Source: Pedobacter nutrimenti (GTDB lineage Bacteria; Bacteroidota; Bacteroidia; Sphingobacteriales; Sphingobacteriaceae). From it: a stretch of DNA of 64,000 nt. The stretch spans positions 124,001 through 188,000 of the forward strand of contig NZ_QKLU01000001.1 in the NCBI RefSeq assembly GCF_003208655.1, written 5' to 3'. The position numbers were made by a program, and so were the translations under genes. The notes beneath the pieces are model-generated. The model did no database searches. It was given only the letters and a program-made list of their open reading frames with translations, and was not told where the DNA came from. This document shows, in pieces, positions 46,801 to 55,479 of the stretch (the first letter of the stretch is position 1; the number at the start of each line of letters is the position of its first letter).

Positions 46801-49800
46801 GGAACGCTCTGATCCAGGGTAACCGAACCTGTGCCTGTACTAACCGGTGTACCGGCATTACCGGCCAGATCGCTGTAACTGATGTTATACGCCACCAGAC
46901 CTTGCGGATCACCAGGGGCAAAGGTATAGGTAGCAGTCCAGTTGTTGCCCGAAGCGGTTGGCGTAACCGTATGTCCGGCTATGGTGACTACAGGGGTTTG
47001 CAAAGCTTCACTGGAAGTAAAAGTTAAAGTTGCTGTATTTCCTGTCGTCGCCAAAGTAGGTACTGTATTGTTGGAAACAATGTTTACTGCGCTTAAAGTT
47101 GGTGCAGTTTTGTCAAAAGTAACCGAACCAGTACCTGTGGTCACCGGCGTTCCGGCATTTCCGGCCAGGTCACTGAAAGTGATGCTGTAAGGTACCAGCC
47201 CTTCGGTGTCACCAGCAGTGAAAGTATAGCTCGCCGTCCAATTGTTGCCTGCTGCTGTAGCAGTAACGGTATGTCCGGCTATGGTGACCACGGGCGTTTG
47301 CAAAGCTTCACTGGAAGTAAAGCTTAAAGTTGCGGTATTTCCTGTCGTCGCCAAAGTAGGTGCTGCATTGTTGGAAACAATGTTTACCGCCGTTAAAGTT
47401 GGTACGCTGTTGTCCAGGGTAACTGAACCTGTGCCTGTACTAACCGGTGTACCGGCGTTCCCCGCCAGATCACTGAAACTGATGTTGTAAGCCACCAGGC
47501 CATCCGGATCACCCGAAGCAAAGGTATACGTAGCGGTCCAGTTGTTGCCTGAAGCGGTTGGGGTAACGGTATGTCCACCGATGGTCACTGTAGGGGTTTG
47601 CAGCGCTTCACTGGATGTAAAAGTCAGTGTTGCTGTATTTCCTGTTTTGGCCAGGGTAGGTACCGCGTTATTGGAAACAATATTCACTGCAGTTAAAGTT
47701 GGTGCAGTATTGTCCAGGCTAACCGATCCTGTACCTGTAGATACTGGTGTACCGGCATTTCCGGCCAGGTCACTGAAACTAATGTTGTAAGCGACCAGAC
47801 CTTGCGGATCACCTGTAACAAAGGTATAGGTCGCCGTCCAGTTGTTGCCGCTAGCCGTTGGGGTAACGGTATGTCCGGCTATGGTGACTACTGGGGTTTG
47901 CAAAGCTTCACTGGATGTAAAAGTCAGTGAAGCCGTGTTACCTGGTTTGGCCAGGGTTGGCACTGCGTTGTCAGAAGCGATATTTACTGCGCTTAAAGTT
48001 GGTGCAGTTTTATCAAAAGTAACCGAACCCGTACCTGTGGTCACCGGCGTTCCGGCGTTTCCGGCCAGGTCACTGAAAGTGATGCTGTAGGGCACCAGGC
48101 CTTCGGTATCTCCGGCTATAAAAGTGTAACTGGCTGTCCAGTTGTTGCCCGTTGCAGTAGCGGTAACCGTGTGCCCGGCTATGGTCACCACCGGCGTTTG
48201 CAAAGCTTCACTTGAAGTAAAGGTTAAAGTGGCTGTATTGCCCACTTTAGCAAGGGTAGGTACACCATTGTCTGAAACAATGTTCACCGCGCTTAAGGTC
48301 GGTGTATTGTTGTCCAGGGTAACCGAACCTGTACCTGTAGAAACATCTGTACCGGCATTACCTGCCAGATCGCTGAAACTGATGTTGTAAGCCACCAGGC
48401 CATCCGGATCGCCTGAAACAAAGGTATAAGTAGCGGTCCAGTTGTTGCCTGAAGCGGTTGGGGTAACGGCATGTCCTGCAATGGTCACCGCAGGGGTTTG
48501 CAGCACTTCGCTTGCGGTAAAGGTCAAGGTAGCTGTATTTCCTGTTCTGGCCAGGGTAGGTACTGCATTATTGGATACAATGTTTACAGCTGTTAGAGTT
48601 GGCACAGTTTTGTCAAAAGTTACCGAACCTGTACCGGTGGTCACCGGCGTTCCGGCGTTGCCTGCCAGGTCGCTAAAAGCAATGCTGTAAGGCACCAGGC
48701 CTTCAGTATCACCAGCGGTAAAAGTATAGCTGGCTGTCCAGTTATTTCCGGAAGCTGTAGGTACTACGGTATGTCCAGCAATGGTCACCACAGGAGTTTG
48801 CAAAGCCTCACTGGAGGTAAAGGTCAGTGTGGCCTTGTCGCCCACTTTTGCTAGTATAGGCAAAGCATTATTGGAACTGATTTCCACTGCGCTTAAAGTT
48901 GGCGCGGTTTTGTCAAAAGTAACAGAACCTGTACCTGTGGTTACCGGTGTTCCGGCATTTCCAGCCAGGTCAATGAAGGTAATGCTGTAAGGCACCAGGC
49001 CTTCGGTATCACTGGTTACAAAAGTATAGCTGGCTGTCCAGTTGTTGCCTGTTGCAGTAGCGGCAACGGTGTGCCCGGCTATGGTCACGACCGGGCTTTG
49101 CAAAGCCTCACTGGCTGTAAAAGTTAAGGTGGCTGTATTGCCCACCTTTGCATAAGTAGGGTTGGCATTGTCCGATACAATATTGACCGCAGTAAGTGTT
49201 GGTGCTGTATGGTCAAAAGTATAGGCAGGCCCGCCCGTAAAACCTCCACTGATTGCATTTCCGGCTATATCGGTAATGCCGGTTCCACTGGCATTTAAAT
49301 TCAGTGCCATGGTTCCGTTGCCTGTTATGGTATTTACGGTAACCGACCAGACGATGTTATCGGTACTGGTTGCTGCCGATACGGTGCCCGCTGCAGTTCC
49401 CGTGGTGCTCAGGTTGAAATCAGTAATGTCTACTCCTGCAACCGCTTCGGAAAAAGTCAGGGTATAATGCACCGTAGTGGCATTGCTTGGGTTTGCATCG
49501 GCAAGTACAATCGTATTCAGTACAGGGGCTGTTGTGTCAATGGTAATGCTCAGGGCCGAAGAAGCAGGACCCACATTTCCGGCTGCATCTGTTGCTTTTG
49601 CCGTAAGGCTATGAACGCCTGCCGATAGGGTTGTGCTGGTAATAGACCAGGCGCCAGTAGTAGCGTCTGCTATAGCAGTGCCCAACAGCGTTACACCGTC
49701 TGTATCGTATAATTTTACAGTAGCACCCAGCTCTGCGGTACCGGTAATGACCGGTGTGGTCACATTGGTGATCCCGTCTGAATTGGAGGTGCCGCTGTCG

Positions 49801-51041
49801 CTACCGGCAGCAAGGACCGGTGTAGAAGGTGCAACAGGTGGTTGCGTATCGTAATTGAGCACAGGGCTGGTTCCAGCCCCGCCCGCATTACCTGCAATGT
49901 CAGTATAGGCACCGGCAGCTACGGTAATACTCGCGCTGCCATTATTGATACCGGCCGTTGGGGTAAAGGTTGCTGTACGGGTTAAACCGGTACCGGAAAT
50001 GGCACCTAAAGCCCCGCCAGTAACCGTTACACTACCGGTTGTTCCATTCCAGGTAAAACTTGTACTTGGATCTTCACTAAAAGTAAAAGTTATGGTGGCG
50101 GTCTGTCCGGCTTTCAAAAGGGCCAGATCACTGGTAATGGCCACAGTTGGGGCGGTGGTGTCAATGGTAATGCTTAAGGCTGTTGAGGCCACTCCAATAT
50201 TCCCAGCCTTGTCTGTTGCTTTCGCGGTCAGACTGTGTACACCTTGTGCCAAAGTTGAGGTGGTAATGGACCATGCACCTGTTGTGGCATCGGCGGTAGC
50301 TGTTCCAAGGGAAGTAGTACCGTCGGTGTCAAACAAGGTGACACTGGAGTTCAGTTCGGCCGTACCGGTAACCGTTGGTGTGGTCACATTGGTAATGTTG
50401 TCTGTTGTAGAGGTTCCGGTATCGCTTCCAGCGGCCAGGGCAAGCGCCAGTGGTGCAAGGGGAGCCTGTGTATCGACCGTTAAGATCTTATTCACTTCTA
50501 ACGATCCGGCTGCTCCGGGAGTGGGAAGCGCCAATGTAGGCGTACCACCGGTTCCGGTTATGGTCCCCCCGGCAAGTGTCAGGGAACCTGTTGTACTATA
50601 ATCGAGTAAGGCTGCATTTTCACCAGCCAGAACGGTATAGGTAAAGGTCAGGAGCGAGGTACCGCTTCCTGAAGTGTAAGTGGCCTTTCCTGTACTGTTT
50701 AGTGCAAGTTCGGGTGTGCCGGTGACGTTAACAGGCTGGCTGAAGGCCACTGTAATGGTAATGACACCACCTACTTTATAAAAGGTGTTTGTTGTATTGG
50801 TCGAGGTGACATTGGTCACGACTGCGGAAATGAAAGTCTGGTGTAAACCCTGGGTAAATTTAGGGTTGGTCCCAATGGTTGCAATAACCGGTTCCCCGAT
50901 TGTAAATACCATGGTTTTTCCACCAGATGTTCCCGCTCCGCCGCCTGCGCTGATCGCATAGTTCGCAGCAGATTGAGCGTCTGCCCGCAGGCAGGCTAAA
51001 ATCGCGACCCACAACAATATAATTGTTTTGAGGTATCTCAT
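43803..51041 (-). CDS. Giant multi-domain adhesin with ten 100-residue repeats and T9SS type B sorting domain
   Basis: 2412 residues with a signal peptide (ending LRADAQ). Order: N-terminal region plus Ig-like bacterial domains (to about residue 610), ten near-identical 100-residue beta-sandwich repeats (about 611-1610; PTLSAVNIVS, EALQTPVVTIAGHT, FSDLAGNAGTPV), an FN3-like domain (about 1611-1705, LTWNANTETDFAKYRIFFGT), three MBG-type domains (about 1706-2010, KTYGDATF, SKVYGDVLG, SKNYGDVLVF), a cadherin-like segment (NLTDVNEAPTL), PKD/Ig-like repeats, and the C-terminal CHU_C domain (SPNGDGYNDKWIVDN, IFDKAGRILYNKKG, GTYYYIIDF). The product is secreted by T9SS and displayed or released. The gene lies between a BclB-type surface protein and its PorP/SprF partner. 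Confidence 0.95.
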   Translation of the reverse strand: MRYLKTIILLWVAILACLRADAQSAANYAISAGGGAGTSGGKTMVFTIGEPVIATIGTNPKFTQGLHQTFISAVVTNVTSTNTTNTFYKVGGVITITVAFSQPVNVTGTPELALNSTGKATYTSGSGTSLLTFTYTVLAGENAALLDYSTTGSLTLAGGTITGTGGTPTLALPTPGAAGSLEVNKILTVDTQAPLAPLALALAAGSDTGTSTTDNITNVTTPTVTGTAELNSSVTLFDTDGTTSLGTATADATTGAWSITTSTLAQGVHSLTAKATDKAGNIGVASTALSITIDTTAPTVAITSDLALLKAGQTATITFTFSEDPSTSFTWNGTTGSVTVTGGALGAISGTGLTRTATFTPTAGINNGSASITVAAGAYTDIAGNAGGAGTSPVLNYDTQPPVAPSTPVLAAGSDSGTSNSDGITNVTTPVITGTAELGATVKLYDTDGVTLLGTAIADATTGAWSITSTTLSAGVHSLTAKATDAAGNVGPASSALSITIDTTAPVLNTIVLADANPSNATTVHYTLTFSEAVAGVDITDFNLSTTGTAAGTVSAATSTDNIVWSVTVNTITGNGTMALNLNASGTGITDIAGNAISGGFTGGPAYTFDHTAPTLTAVNIVSDNANPTYAKVGNTATLTFTASEALQSPVVTIAGHTVAATATGNNWTASYTFVTSDTEGLVPYSITFIDLAGNAGTPVTTGTGSVTFDKTAPTLSAVEISSNNALPILAKVGDKATLTFTSSEALQTPVVTIAGHTVVPTASGNNWTASYTFTAGDTEGLVPYSIAFSDLAGNAGTPVTTGTGSVTFDKTVPTLTAVNIVSNNAVPTLARTGNTATLTFTASEVLQTPAVTIAGHAVTPTASGNNWTATYTFVSGDPDGLVAYNISFSDLAGNAGTDVSTGTGSVTLDNNTPTLSAVNIVSDNGVPTLAKVGNTATLTFTSSEALQTPVVTIAGHTVTATATGNNWTASYTFIAGDTEGLVPYSITFSDLAGNAGTPVTTGTGSVTFDKTAPTLSAVNIASDNAVPTLAKPGNTASLTFTSSEALQTPVVTIAGHTVTPTASGNNWTATYTFVTGDPQGLVAYNISFSDLAGNAGTPVSTGTGSVSLDNTAPTLTAVNIVSNNAVPTLAKTGNTATLTFTSSEALQTPTVTIGGHTVTPTASGNNWTATYTFASGDPDGLVAYNISFSDLAGNAGTPVSTGTGSVTLDNSVPTLTAVNIVSNNAAPTLATTGNTATLSFTSSEALQTPVVTIAGHTVTATAAGNNWTASYTFTAGDTEGLVPYSITFSDLAGNAGTPVTTGTGSVTFDKTAPTLSAVNIVSNNTVPTLATTGNTATLTFTSSEALQTPVVTIAGHTVTPTASGNNWTATYTFAPGDPQGLVAYNISYSDLAGNAGTPVSTGTGSVTLDQSVPTLSAVNIVSNNAIPTLAKSGNTATLTFTSSETLQTPTVTIGGHTVTPTASGNNWTATYTFTPSDPDGLVAYNISFSDLAGNAGTPVSTGTGSVTLDNSVPTLTAVNIGSNNAVPILATIGNTATLTFTSSEALQTPVVTIAGHTVAATAAGNNWTASYTFTAGDTEGLVPYSITFSDLAGNTGTPVTTGTGSVTFDKTAPAVPTGLAAASGDTQNVLTWNANTETDFAKYRIFFGTSPSPTTLLAEVTGATTFTQTGLTNGTLYYYNIQAVDKAGNQSAVSADVSATPKANQTITFTAIASKTYGDATFALGSANSSANLPVTYTAADPTLVSITGNMATILKAGTTTITASQAGNASFNPAAAVQQSLTVNTAGLTIVNTSRSKVYGDVLGNADFTGSITGIQNGDNITVTRSSTGAAITAAAGPYPIVATLVDPNGKLSNYTVNNANGTLTVGQKTVTLTASNLSKNYGDVLVFAGTEFSVTGLINGDAVTSVTLNSAGAAATASVAGSTYNIVASAATGTGVANYNFTYAVGQLTVNPRPLTISANNQSKFLGSVNPPLTASYTGLANGETSAVLTAQPVLTTTAITSSPVGTYDILVSGAAAANYAITYQKGTLTVKSDVPTSISLAAVTLYENAPAGTSAGTLNSTSADPSAVFTYTLVSGTGSTDNALFAITGNNLKTTAPLDYENKAVYSIRVRSTTANNSSLEQVLTVNLTDVNEAPTLAPIASQTICFTSAVQTVPLTGISAGPELNQTTTLSVSSNNAALFQSLTVAGSGSTGTLSYRLRDGAAGTATITVTVKDNGGTANGGVDTFSQSFTLVVNANPVLSITSNKGTDISLGDIVQLTASGGTNYVWTSNSSILSGQNTPVLTVRPRVATTYTVSSTNANGCTQSQSFTLNVLDDMAKIKATNILSPNGDGYNDKWIVDNIDFYPNNEVKIFDKAGRILYNKKGYDNSWDGTLDGHPLNEGTYYYIIDFGPNRQKFKGFITIVRNN
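46209..49208 (-). repeat. Ten tandem 300-bp coding repeats
   Basis: The repeat boundary (F/L-D-K/N-x-A/V-P-x-L) recurs every 300 bp from about 49209 to 46209, giving ten units of 100 codons inside the giant adhesin. Units are highly similar in DNA and protein. They alternate between a type ending FDKT and a type ending LDN/LDQ, which suggests amplification of a two-unit block. Confidence 0.9.
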
Positions 51042-51070
51042 GATTTTTTAGTTAAGATGAGCGGAACGGT

Positions 51071-52258
51071 TTATTGAAAAGCAACGCCAGCACTGGCATA
51101 GCCCGTAACGGTATTGATCAGGGATAGACCAGCTGCTGTAGCGGAGAAAACCATTAAGAGGCGCGTTTCCGGTGTTACAGGAATATTTAGTCCGGTTGTA
51201 ATCCCATTCGAAACTGTTCCTATTGAAATAACACCTGTTTGTGAAGGCGCCAGGGTTACTGAAGCCCCGGGAATGGGGCTAAAGGTATTGTTTGGGGTAG
51301 TACTTGAATAAAGCTGGGCGGTAATGGTCACGGTTGTACCAATTAAGCTTAATGCAACGGTATTACTGAAATAGGCCGATATGCTTTTTATCGTGCCGGT
51401 TGAAGGCATGGAAAATGCAAAATTCGTTATACCGGTAGCGTCAATATTTCCTCCAAGGAGGGAAACACCAGGAAAACTGCTGCCGAAACCAACAACACTT
51501 GTAGTTCCTACCAAACCGCCGGCAATGGTTGTTAAAACAACCGGTGCACCGGAAGCATAAGGGATAATTGAACCAGAGGCTGTGCCCGAGGAGGCTGCAT
51601 CCGAAAGTTTTGTCCATACTCCTCCTTTAGAAAAGTAAAAACCTTTTGTACCGCCAGTCTGATAAACGAGCAAACCATCACTAGGAGTAGTTATTGCTGT
51701 GGCATTTGCTACCCTTGGGATAAGTACCCCTTTTCCGGTAGCAGAAATGTCCAGTATGGCATCTGCGGCTGGCAAATTGCCCGGAATGTTGGTAATGCCT
51801 ACACTTGCATTGTTGTTATTTATAATGTTTCCGGTAGAAAGTGCCCATTGATTGTCTGAGCTGGTTGCCGCATTTAAAGCATAGGGCACACTGATCAGCT
51901 CTACGGTACCAATGGTTGCATAAGCAGTACCACCGGTCAGGTCTGCTTCTATTTTAAGGAATTTATTTCCTGTGGACCATGGAATGCTGGCAAAAGTACC
52001 TGTAATCACCGTACCGGTGCCGATCTGTAAATTGGTTAAACCAAAGGCGTTTGTGGTGGGGGTTTGGGTTTCCGTATAGAGGGCTGGTCCTGCCGGACCA
52101 GTCTGTACGGTAAGCCTTAAACCGACCGCCTGGCTGAGTACAGGCTGGCCGCTGGCATCGCGGATCACCGCCTGATAATTGATCTTTTGAGGGGTTTGCG
52201 CGAAACTGACAAGCACAAACAAAAAGAATAACAATAGAGTAGAAGTTACTTTTTTCAT
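51071..52258 (-). CDS. Secreted surface protein with C-terminal BclB-type domain
   Basis: 395 residues with a signal peptide (ending VSFAQ). The N-terminal third ([34 protein letters not shown]) is the domain found at the start of many Bacteroidota tail-fibre-like surface proteins. A middle segment has [18 protein letters not shown]. The C-terminal about 165 residues ([61 protein letters not shown]) resemble the BclB C-terminal domain of Bacillus exosporium glycoproteins. No collagen-like repeat and no T9SS sorting domain is present, so its export beyond the periplasm is unexplained. It lies 29 bp before the giant adhesin gene. Confidence 0.75.
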   Translation of the reverse strand: MKKVTSTLLLFFLFVLVSFAQTPQKINYQAVIRDASGQPVLSQAVGLRLTVQTGPAGPALYTETQTPTTNAFGLTNLQIGTGTVITGTFASIPWSTGNKFLKIEADLTGGTAYATIGTVELISVPYALNAATSSDNQWALSTGNIINNNNASVGITNIPGNLPAADAILDISATGKGVLIPRVANATAITTPSDGLLVYQTGGTKGFYFSKGGVWTKLSDAASSGTASGSIIPYASGAPVVLTTIAGGLVGTTSVVGFGSSFPGVSLLGGNIDATGITNFAFSMPSTGTIKSISAYFSNTVALSLIGTTVTITAQLYSSTTPNNTFSPIPGASVTLAPSQTGVISIGTVSNGITTGLNIPVTPETRLLMVFSATAAGLSLINTVTGYASAGVAFQ

Positions 52259-52356
52259 GAGAAGTTAATAAGATGAATAATTAATTTATATGGTTTATAC
52301 GGGTATTTGAGCGCTTTGAGGTATAGTATATAAGGAAAAATTAAGTCTCTTATTAC

Positions 52357-52385
52357 TTTCGGATCCTTTAATGAAATTTCGGATC
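52357..52385 (-). promoter_or_regulatory. Paired GATCCGAAA direct repeats, 20 bp apart
   Basis: On the minus strand GATCCGAAA occurs at 52385-52377 and again at 52365-52357 (start-to-start 20 bp, two helical turns). The pair lies upstream of the surface-protein operon and downstream of the AraC-type gene. This spacing is typical of tandem activator sites. Confidence 0.5.
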
Positions 52386-52476
52386 TGTCAATAAAGTTAT
52401 TGGCTATTGGTGGTTTTTTAACTCCTGAATGCTTTCAATTTGTCTATCCTTTCAATCGTTAGACAAAAAAATCTTT

Positions 52477-53673
52477 TCAGGAAACTTTCTTTTGGGAAAA
52501 ATAAACCCTTGGCATCATGCCCGTTTCTTTTTTAAAAGCATTGTAAAATGTAGCCGTACTTTTAAAGCCGCACTCATGCGCAACGGATTCTATGGTCATC
52601 TTTTCTGCCTTCATCGGATATTGAGTGGTAAAAAATGCGACCCTGTATTCATTGATCCAGTCCCTGAAATTTTTGCAAATAAGTTTGTTCAGTACAAAGG
52701 AGCAGTGGTGTACGGGAATATGAAGTTCCCTGGCCAGATCGGCAATTTGAAAATCGGAGGAAAGGTAGGGACGCTGCTGTTCCATAATTTCTTTCATGCG
52801 GACCGAGTAATGGACCAGTTGCTCGGGCAACAGGCTTAACTTTTTTATTGCGGGTTTTTGTTCGTCGCCTGGCGCGAAGGGTAAAGTCAGGTCTGCGGGG
52901 TTATTGGTTTCCCTGTTTGTATCCAGGTTAACGGAAACGAAAAGATATCCATAAAAGAGTTTGGGTTGGTGCAGTACAAAAATCATGATCAACAAAAGAA
53001 TGCTGCAGCTGATCATGGTAAACAGTTCGTTGGTCATGGATTTTTCCTTGTGCAACAACAACAGGGGTAAAAAACCAGCAAGCTGGAAAAATGCGGAGGT
53101 TTTAAGAAAAAAGGAAATCCATTGTTTACCTGCATGGTCTGCTTGTTTTTTAAAGAAGCCCGATTGATAAACCCTATACCAGCTCAGGGCCAGGTAAGTT
53201 AAAATTAACAGGGGGCGGCCCAGGTAATAAAAAGAAGCAGGAAACAAGCCCGTTCTTTCGGTAATGAACAATTGTTTATTGGTTGCAATTTGCTGTGCCA
53301 CCAGGTTCCAGTGAATGGGGCTTGGGGAAAACCAGGGGATAATATCGACCAGGGCCAGTAAAGCCGGCACAAAATGAAGCCATTGAAGTTTTAGCAAATG
53401 CTGCCTGCCGCTGATAAAACAGATAAGGTACAGGTAAAAACAGGCCGGTGCAGCATAAAAAAAAGGAGTGAAAAACTGATAAAAGAATGGAAAACTTTGT
53501 GACTCATTGGAATGCACCAACAAGCTCAACAGTACCTGTCCGAACCTGGCAAAAAAAAGAACACTCAATAAACTGTTCAATAGCCTGCTGCCTCTTTTTG
53601 CAAAAAACAAATGCAAGGAAAACAGGAGTAAAAAAAAGCAGCAGATGCTGGTGAAAAATAGAAAGAGTGTCAT
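52477..53673 (-). CDS. AraC-family regulator with N-terminal membrane domain
   Basis: 398 residues. About seven hydrophobic helices span residues 1-245 (LFLFFTSICCFFLLLFSLHL and others). A linker follows, then a C-terminal AraC-type double HTH (about 290-395: DFQIADLARELHIPVHHCSF and MTIESVAHECGFKSTATFYN). It is a one-component membrane-bound activator. Its 3' end lies about 220 bp upstream of the surface-protein operon in the same orientation, with paired direct repeats in between, so that operon is a plausible target. The signal is unknown. Confidence 0.9.
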   Translation of the reverse strand: MTLFLFFTSICCFFLLLFSLHLFFAKRGSRLLNSLLSVLFFARFGQVLLSLLVHSNESQSFPFFYQFFTPFFYAAPACFYLYLICFISGRQHLLKLQWLHFVPALLALVDIIPWFSPSPIHWNLVAQQIATNKQLFITERTGLFPASFYYLGRPLLILTYLALSWYRVYQSGFFKKQADHAGKQWISFFLKTSAFFQLAGFLPLLLLHKEKSMTNELFTMISCSILLLIMIFVLHQPKLFYGYLFVSVNLDTNRETNNPADLTLPFAPGDEQKPAIKKLSLLPEQLVHYSVRMKEIMEQQRPYLSSDFQIADLARELHIPVHHCSFVLNKLICKNFRDWINEYRVAFFTTQYPMKAEKMTIESVAHECGFKSTATFYNAFKKETGMMPRVYFSQKKVS

Positions 53674-53904
53674 AAAGAGAACGTAGGTAGTTTAAAGATA
53701 AGTTTTTTATAGGGAAAATACCTCTGGTCATTTTGTTCATTTTTTTCTGCTGCGCTAAATAAATTTTAACAACCGGATAAAATTTATGAAGTTCTGTAGC
53801 CGGATTTAAAAGATTTGGGTGGATGTTGTTTTGTTAAACTATGTTAAAAACAGGTTTTTTGATACAGAATGAAGAATAAAAGCCGTTTGGGAAATAAAAG
53901 AATA

Positions 53905-53920
53905 CAATGCGGGGGCATTG
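53905..53920 (+). promoter_or_regulatory. Small perfect dyad upstream of a short ORF
   Basis: CAATGC-GGGG-GCATTG, 33 bp before the ATG at 53954. It could be an operator or a leader hairpin. Confidence 0.35.
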
Positions 53921-53953
53921 GTATTTTAACTCCACAGTAAAACACACAAAGCA

Positions 53954-54163
53954 ATGGAAAAGCACAGTAAGGCAGATAGAAAATTAATAAAAATGGTATG
54001 TACCAGTGTTCCTTACAATGGTATTTTATCTAATTTTTCAGAACTCCTTAACGGAACTGATTTAGACCATTTGTCGGTTCGGTGGCCCAAAAGACAGGAG
54101 CGCTTAGCGGAAAAAAAGGAACTTGCCTATGACCTCAACTTTTATTTATCCATTTCCGGATAG
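53954..54163 (+). CDS. Small hypothetical protein
   Basis: 69 residues, charged, no signal or membrane segment, no recognised domain. The ATG is preceded by an A-rich stretch and the reading frame is isolated between an AraC-type regulator and a GyrI-like gene. Codon use looks ordinary for the window, and a dyad lies just upstream. I treat it as a possible real gene of unknown function. Confidence 0.4.
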   Translation: MEKHSKADRKLIKMVCTSVPYNGILSNFSELLNGTDLDHLSVRWPKRQERLAEKKELAYDLNFYLSISG

Positions 54164-54199
54164 CCTTCAGGTCAAAAGTCCATTAAAGGCTTTGTGAAA

Positions 54200-54230
54200 T
54201 TTCGCGATTTCCCTACCGGAAACCGCGAAA
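54200..54230. terminator. Hairpin between the small ORF and the GyrI-like gene
   Basis: TTTCGCG-A-TTTCC pairs with GGAAA-C-CGCGAAA (12 pairs, one mismatch, 5-nt loop) between convergent genes. It could terminate either strand. Confidence 0.65.
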
Positions 54231-54245
54231 GAAAAATGTCCAGGG

Positions 54246-54704
54246 TTATTTTATCCCAATAAATATCCCGACCTGCGCATTTTCTATGTCTTTTGCTTTT
54301 TCATCATAGATTTCAAAGTCAGCTATAAAAGTTCTGTCCAGGTTTGAATTCCAGATGTTTACCCATTCATTGTAAACAATTCCCTGTAAAAGATTTCCTT
54401 TTGCAACGCATTTGGCATAAGTTGCTGTCTGAAAGGTTTTACCGACCATACCTTGGGGAATGTGGTCTAAATTTTCAACTTTGCAACCTAAAATAGTGGT
54501 ATAAGGCCTGGTATGGTCTTTTTCATATTCCGTGTAAATGGAGTAAATGGAATCATCAAGTTTAGCCGGAATTTTTTCTGCAATTCCTTCTGTGTTAAAT
54601 TTGTTCCAAAGGGCTGGTATGTCCTGGGCCGCTTGTCCATTTTCGTTGGTTGTCCGTACCGAAATGCCAATAATGTTAAAGGCTTCAATTTTTTGAATGT
54701 TCAT
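54246..54704 (-). CDS. GyrI-like / AraC effector-binding domain protein
   Basis: 152 residues forming a stand-alone GyrI-like (bacterial transcription activator effector-binding) domain: IEAFNIIGISVRTTNENGQ at the N-terminus, IYSIYTEYEKDH in the middle, FIADFEIYDEKAKD and VGIFIGIK at the end. Such proteins bind small hydrophobic ligands. It lies 52 bp downstream of a WYL-type regulator on the same strand, with its own putative -7 box in the gap. Function unknown. Confidence 0.82.
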   Translation of the reverse strand: MNIQKIEAFNIIGISVRTTNENGQAAQDIPALWNKFNTEGIAEKIPAKLDDSIYSIYTEYEKDHTRPYTTILGCKVENLDHIPQGMVGKTFQTATYAKCVAKGNLLQGIVYNEWVNIWNSNLDRTFIADFEIYDEKAKDIENAQVGIFIGIK

Positions 54705-54729
54705 TTTATAAGTTTTAATGGATAAAGCC

Positions 54730-54737
54730 CAAAATTA
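54730..54737 (-). promoter_or_regulatory. -7 box (TAATTTTG) before the GyrI-like gene
   Basis: Perfect TAnnTTTG on the minus strand, 25 nt before the ATG at 54704. There is no clear TTG at -33. Confidence 0.4.
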
Positions 54738-54756
54738 CAAGGGTCTTTGGACAGCC

Positions 54757-55479
54757 TTATGTCAGGGGTTGTAAAGAAGATTTTGCCCTGCAAATTTCAA
54801 AGTATTCTGCAAGAGTAATTTTGTGCGGTTCAAATTTATCTTCAAGAACATTCAAATGCAGGATCCTGTCCAGTCGAAAAGCCCTGAAATCTTTTCGTAA
54901 ACGACAAAATGAAATGAGCAACCAGTTTTCCTGCGTACTGTAAATTGCAAATGGCTCGAGGGTCCTTTCCGTTGTGGCACCGCTATCTGGGGAATAATAT
55001 TTTATGGAGACCAGATTGTAATTGGTCAAAGCCAGTTGCAAAACCGATAAATAGCTGCTGCTTTGGTTGTTTTCCGGATTTTGCCGAAACACGATCCGAT
55101 CGGAAAGCAGGTTTATTTTTTCCTGGGTGCTGTATCGCAATACCGATTTGATCTTATCTATAGCTTCTGTATATTCTTTAATGAAAGAACTGTCCTTGTT
55201 TTTTAAAACCAGTTGCTGGGCCGTAATTAATGCATTGGCCTGACTTTCGGTAAACATAACCGGTGGAATGCGGTAACCATCCATCAGGCTATAGCCTTTT
55301 CCTTCTTCGGTTAAAACCGGAACGCCAGCTTGTTCCAGTGCTTTAATGTCGCGGTAAATGGTCCTTTGACTGACGGAAAATTTTTTAGCCAGCTCCGGAG
55401 CAGTTAAAAGCCTTTTGGTTTGCAACTGGGTAAGAATTGCAGTAAGCCTCGAAAGTCTTTTGATGTCATTGCCGTTCAT
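54757..55479 (-). CDS. YafY-type transcriptional regulator (HTH_11 + WYL)
   Basis: 240 residues. The N-terminal winged HTH spans about residues 8-62 (RLTAILTQLQTKRLLTAPEL, VSQRTIYRDIKALEQAGVPV). The WYL domain, about 140-225, has the variant signature WLLISFCRLRKDFRAFRLDR. The WYL domain usually senses a ligand or nucleic acid. It is likely co-transcribed with the GyrI-like gene, a common pairing of a YafY regulator and a ligand-binding protein. Confidence 0.9.
   Translation of the reverse strand: MNGNDIKRLSRLTAILTQLQTKRLLTAPELAKKFSVSQRTIYRDIKALEQAGVPVLTEEGKGYSLMDGYRIPPVMFTESQANALITAQQLVLKNKDSSFIKEYTEAIDKIKSVLRYSTQEKINLLSDRIVFRQNPENNQSSSYLSVLQLALTNYNLVSIKYYSPDSGATTERTLEPFAIYSTQENWLLISFCRLRKDFRAFRLDRILHLNVLEDKFEPHKITLAEYFEICRAKSSLQPLT

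Noticed and set aside
46342..48990. Series of plus-strand frames of about 82 codons spaced 300 bp apart
   Set aside because: They are antisense shadows of the 300-bp coding repeats in the giant adhesin and have no independent start or domain signals.
46209..49208. CRISPR-like regular array
   Set aside because: Units are 300 bp of continuous coding sequence without short repeat/spacer structure and no cas genes are present.
49945..50601. 218-codon plus-strand frame rich in Val/Pro/Ala
   Set aside because: Antisense to the adhesin's Ig-like region; composition mirrors the Thr/Ala/Gly-rich coding strand.
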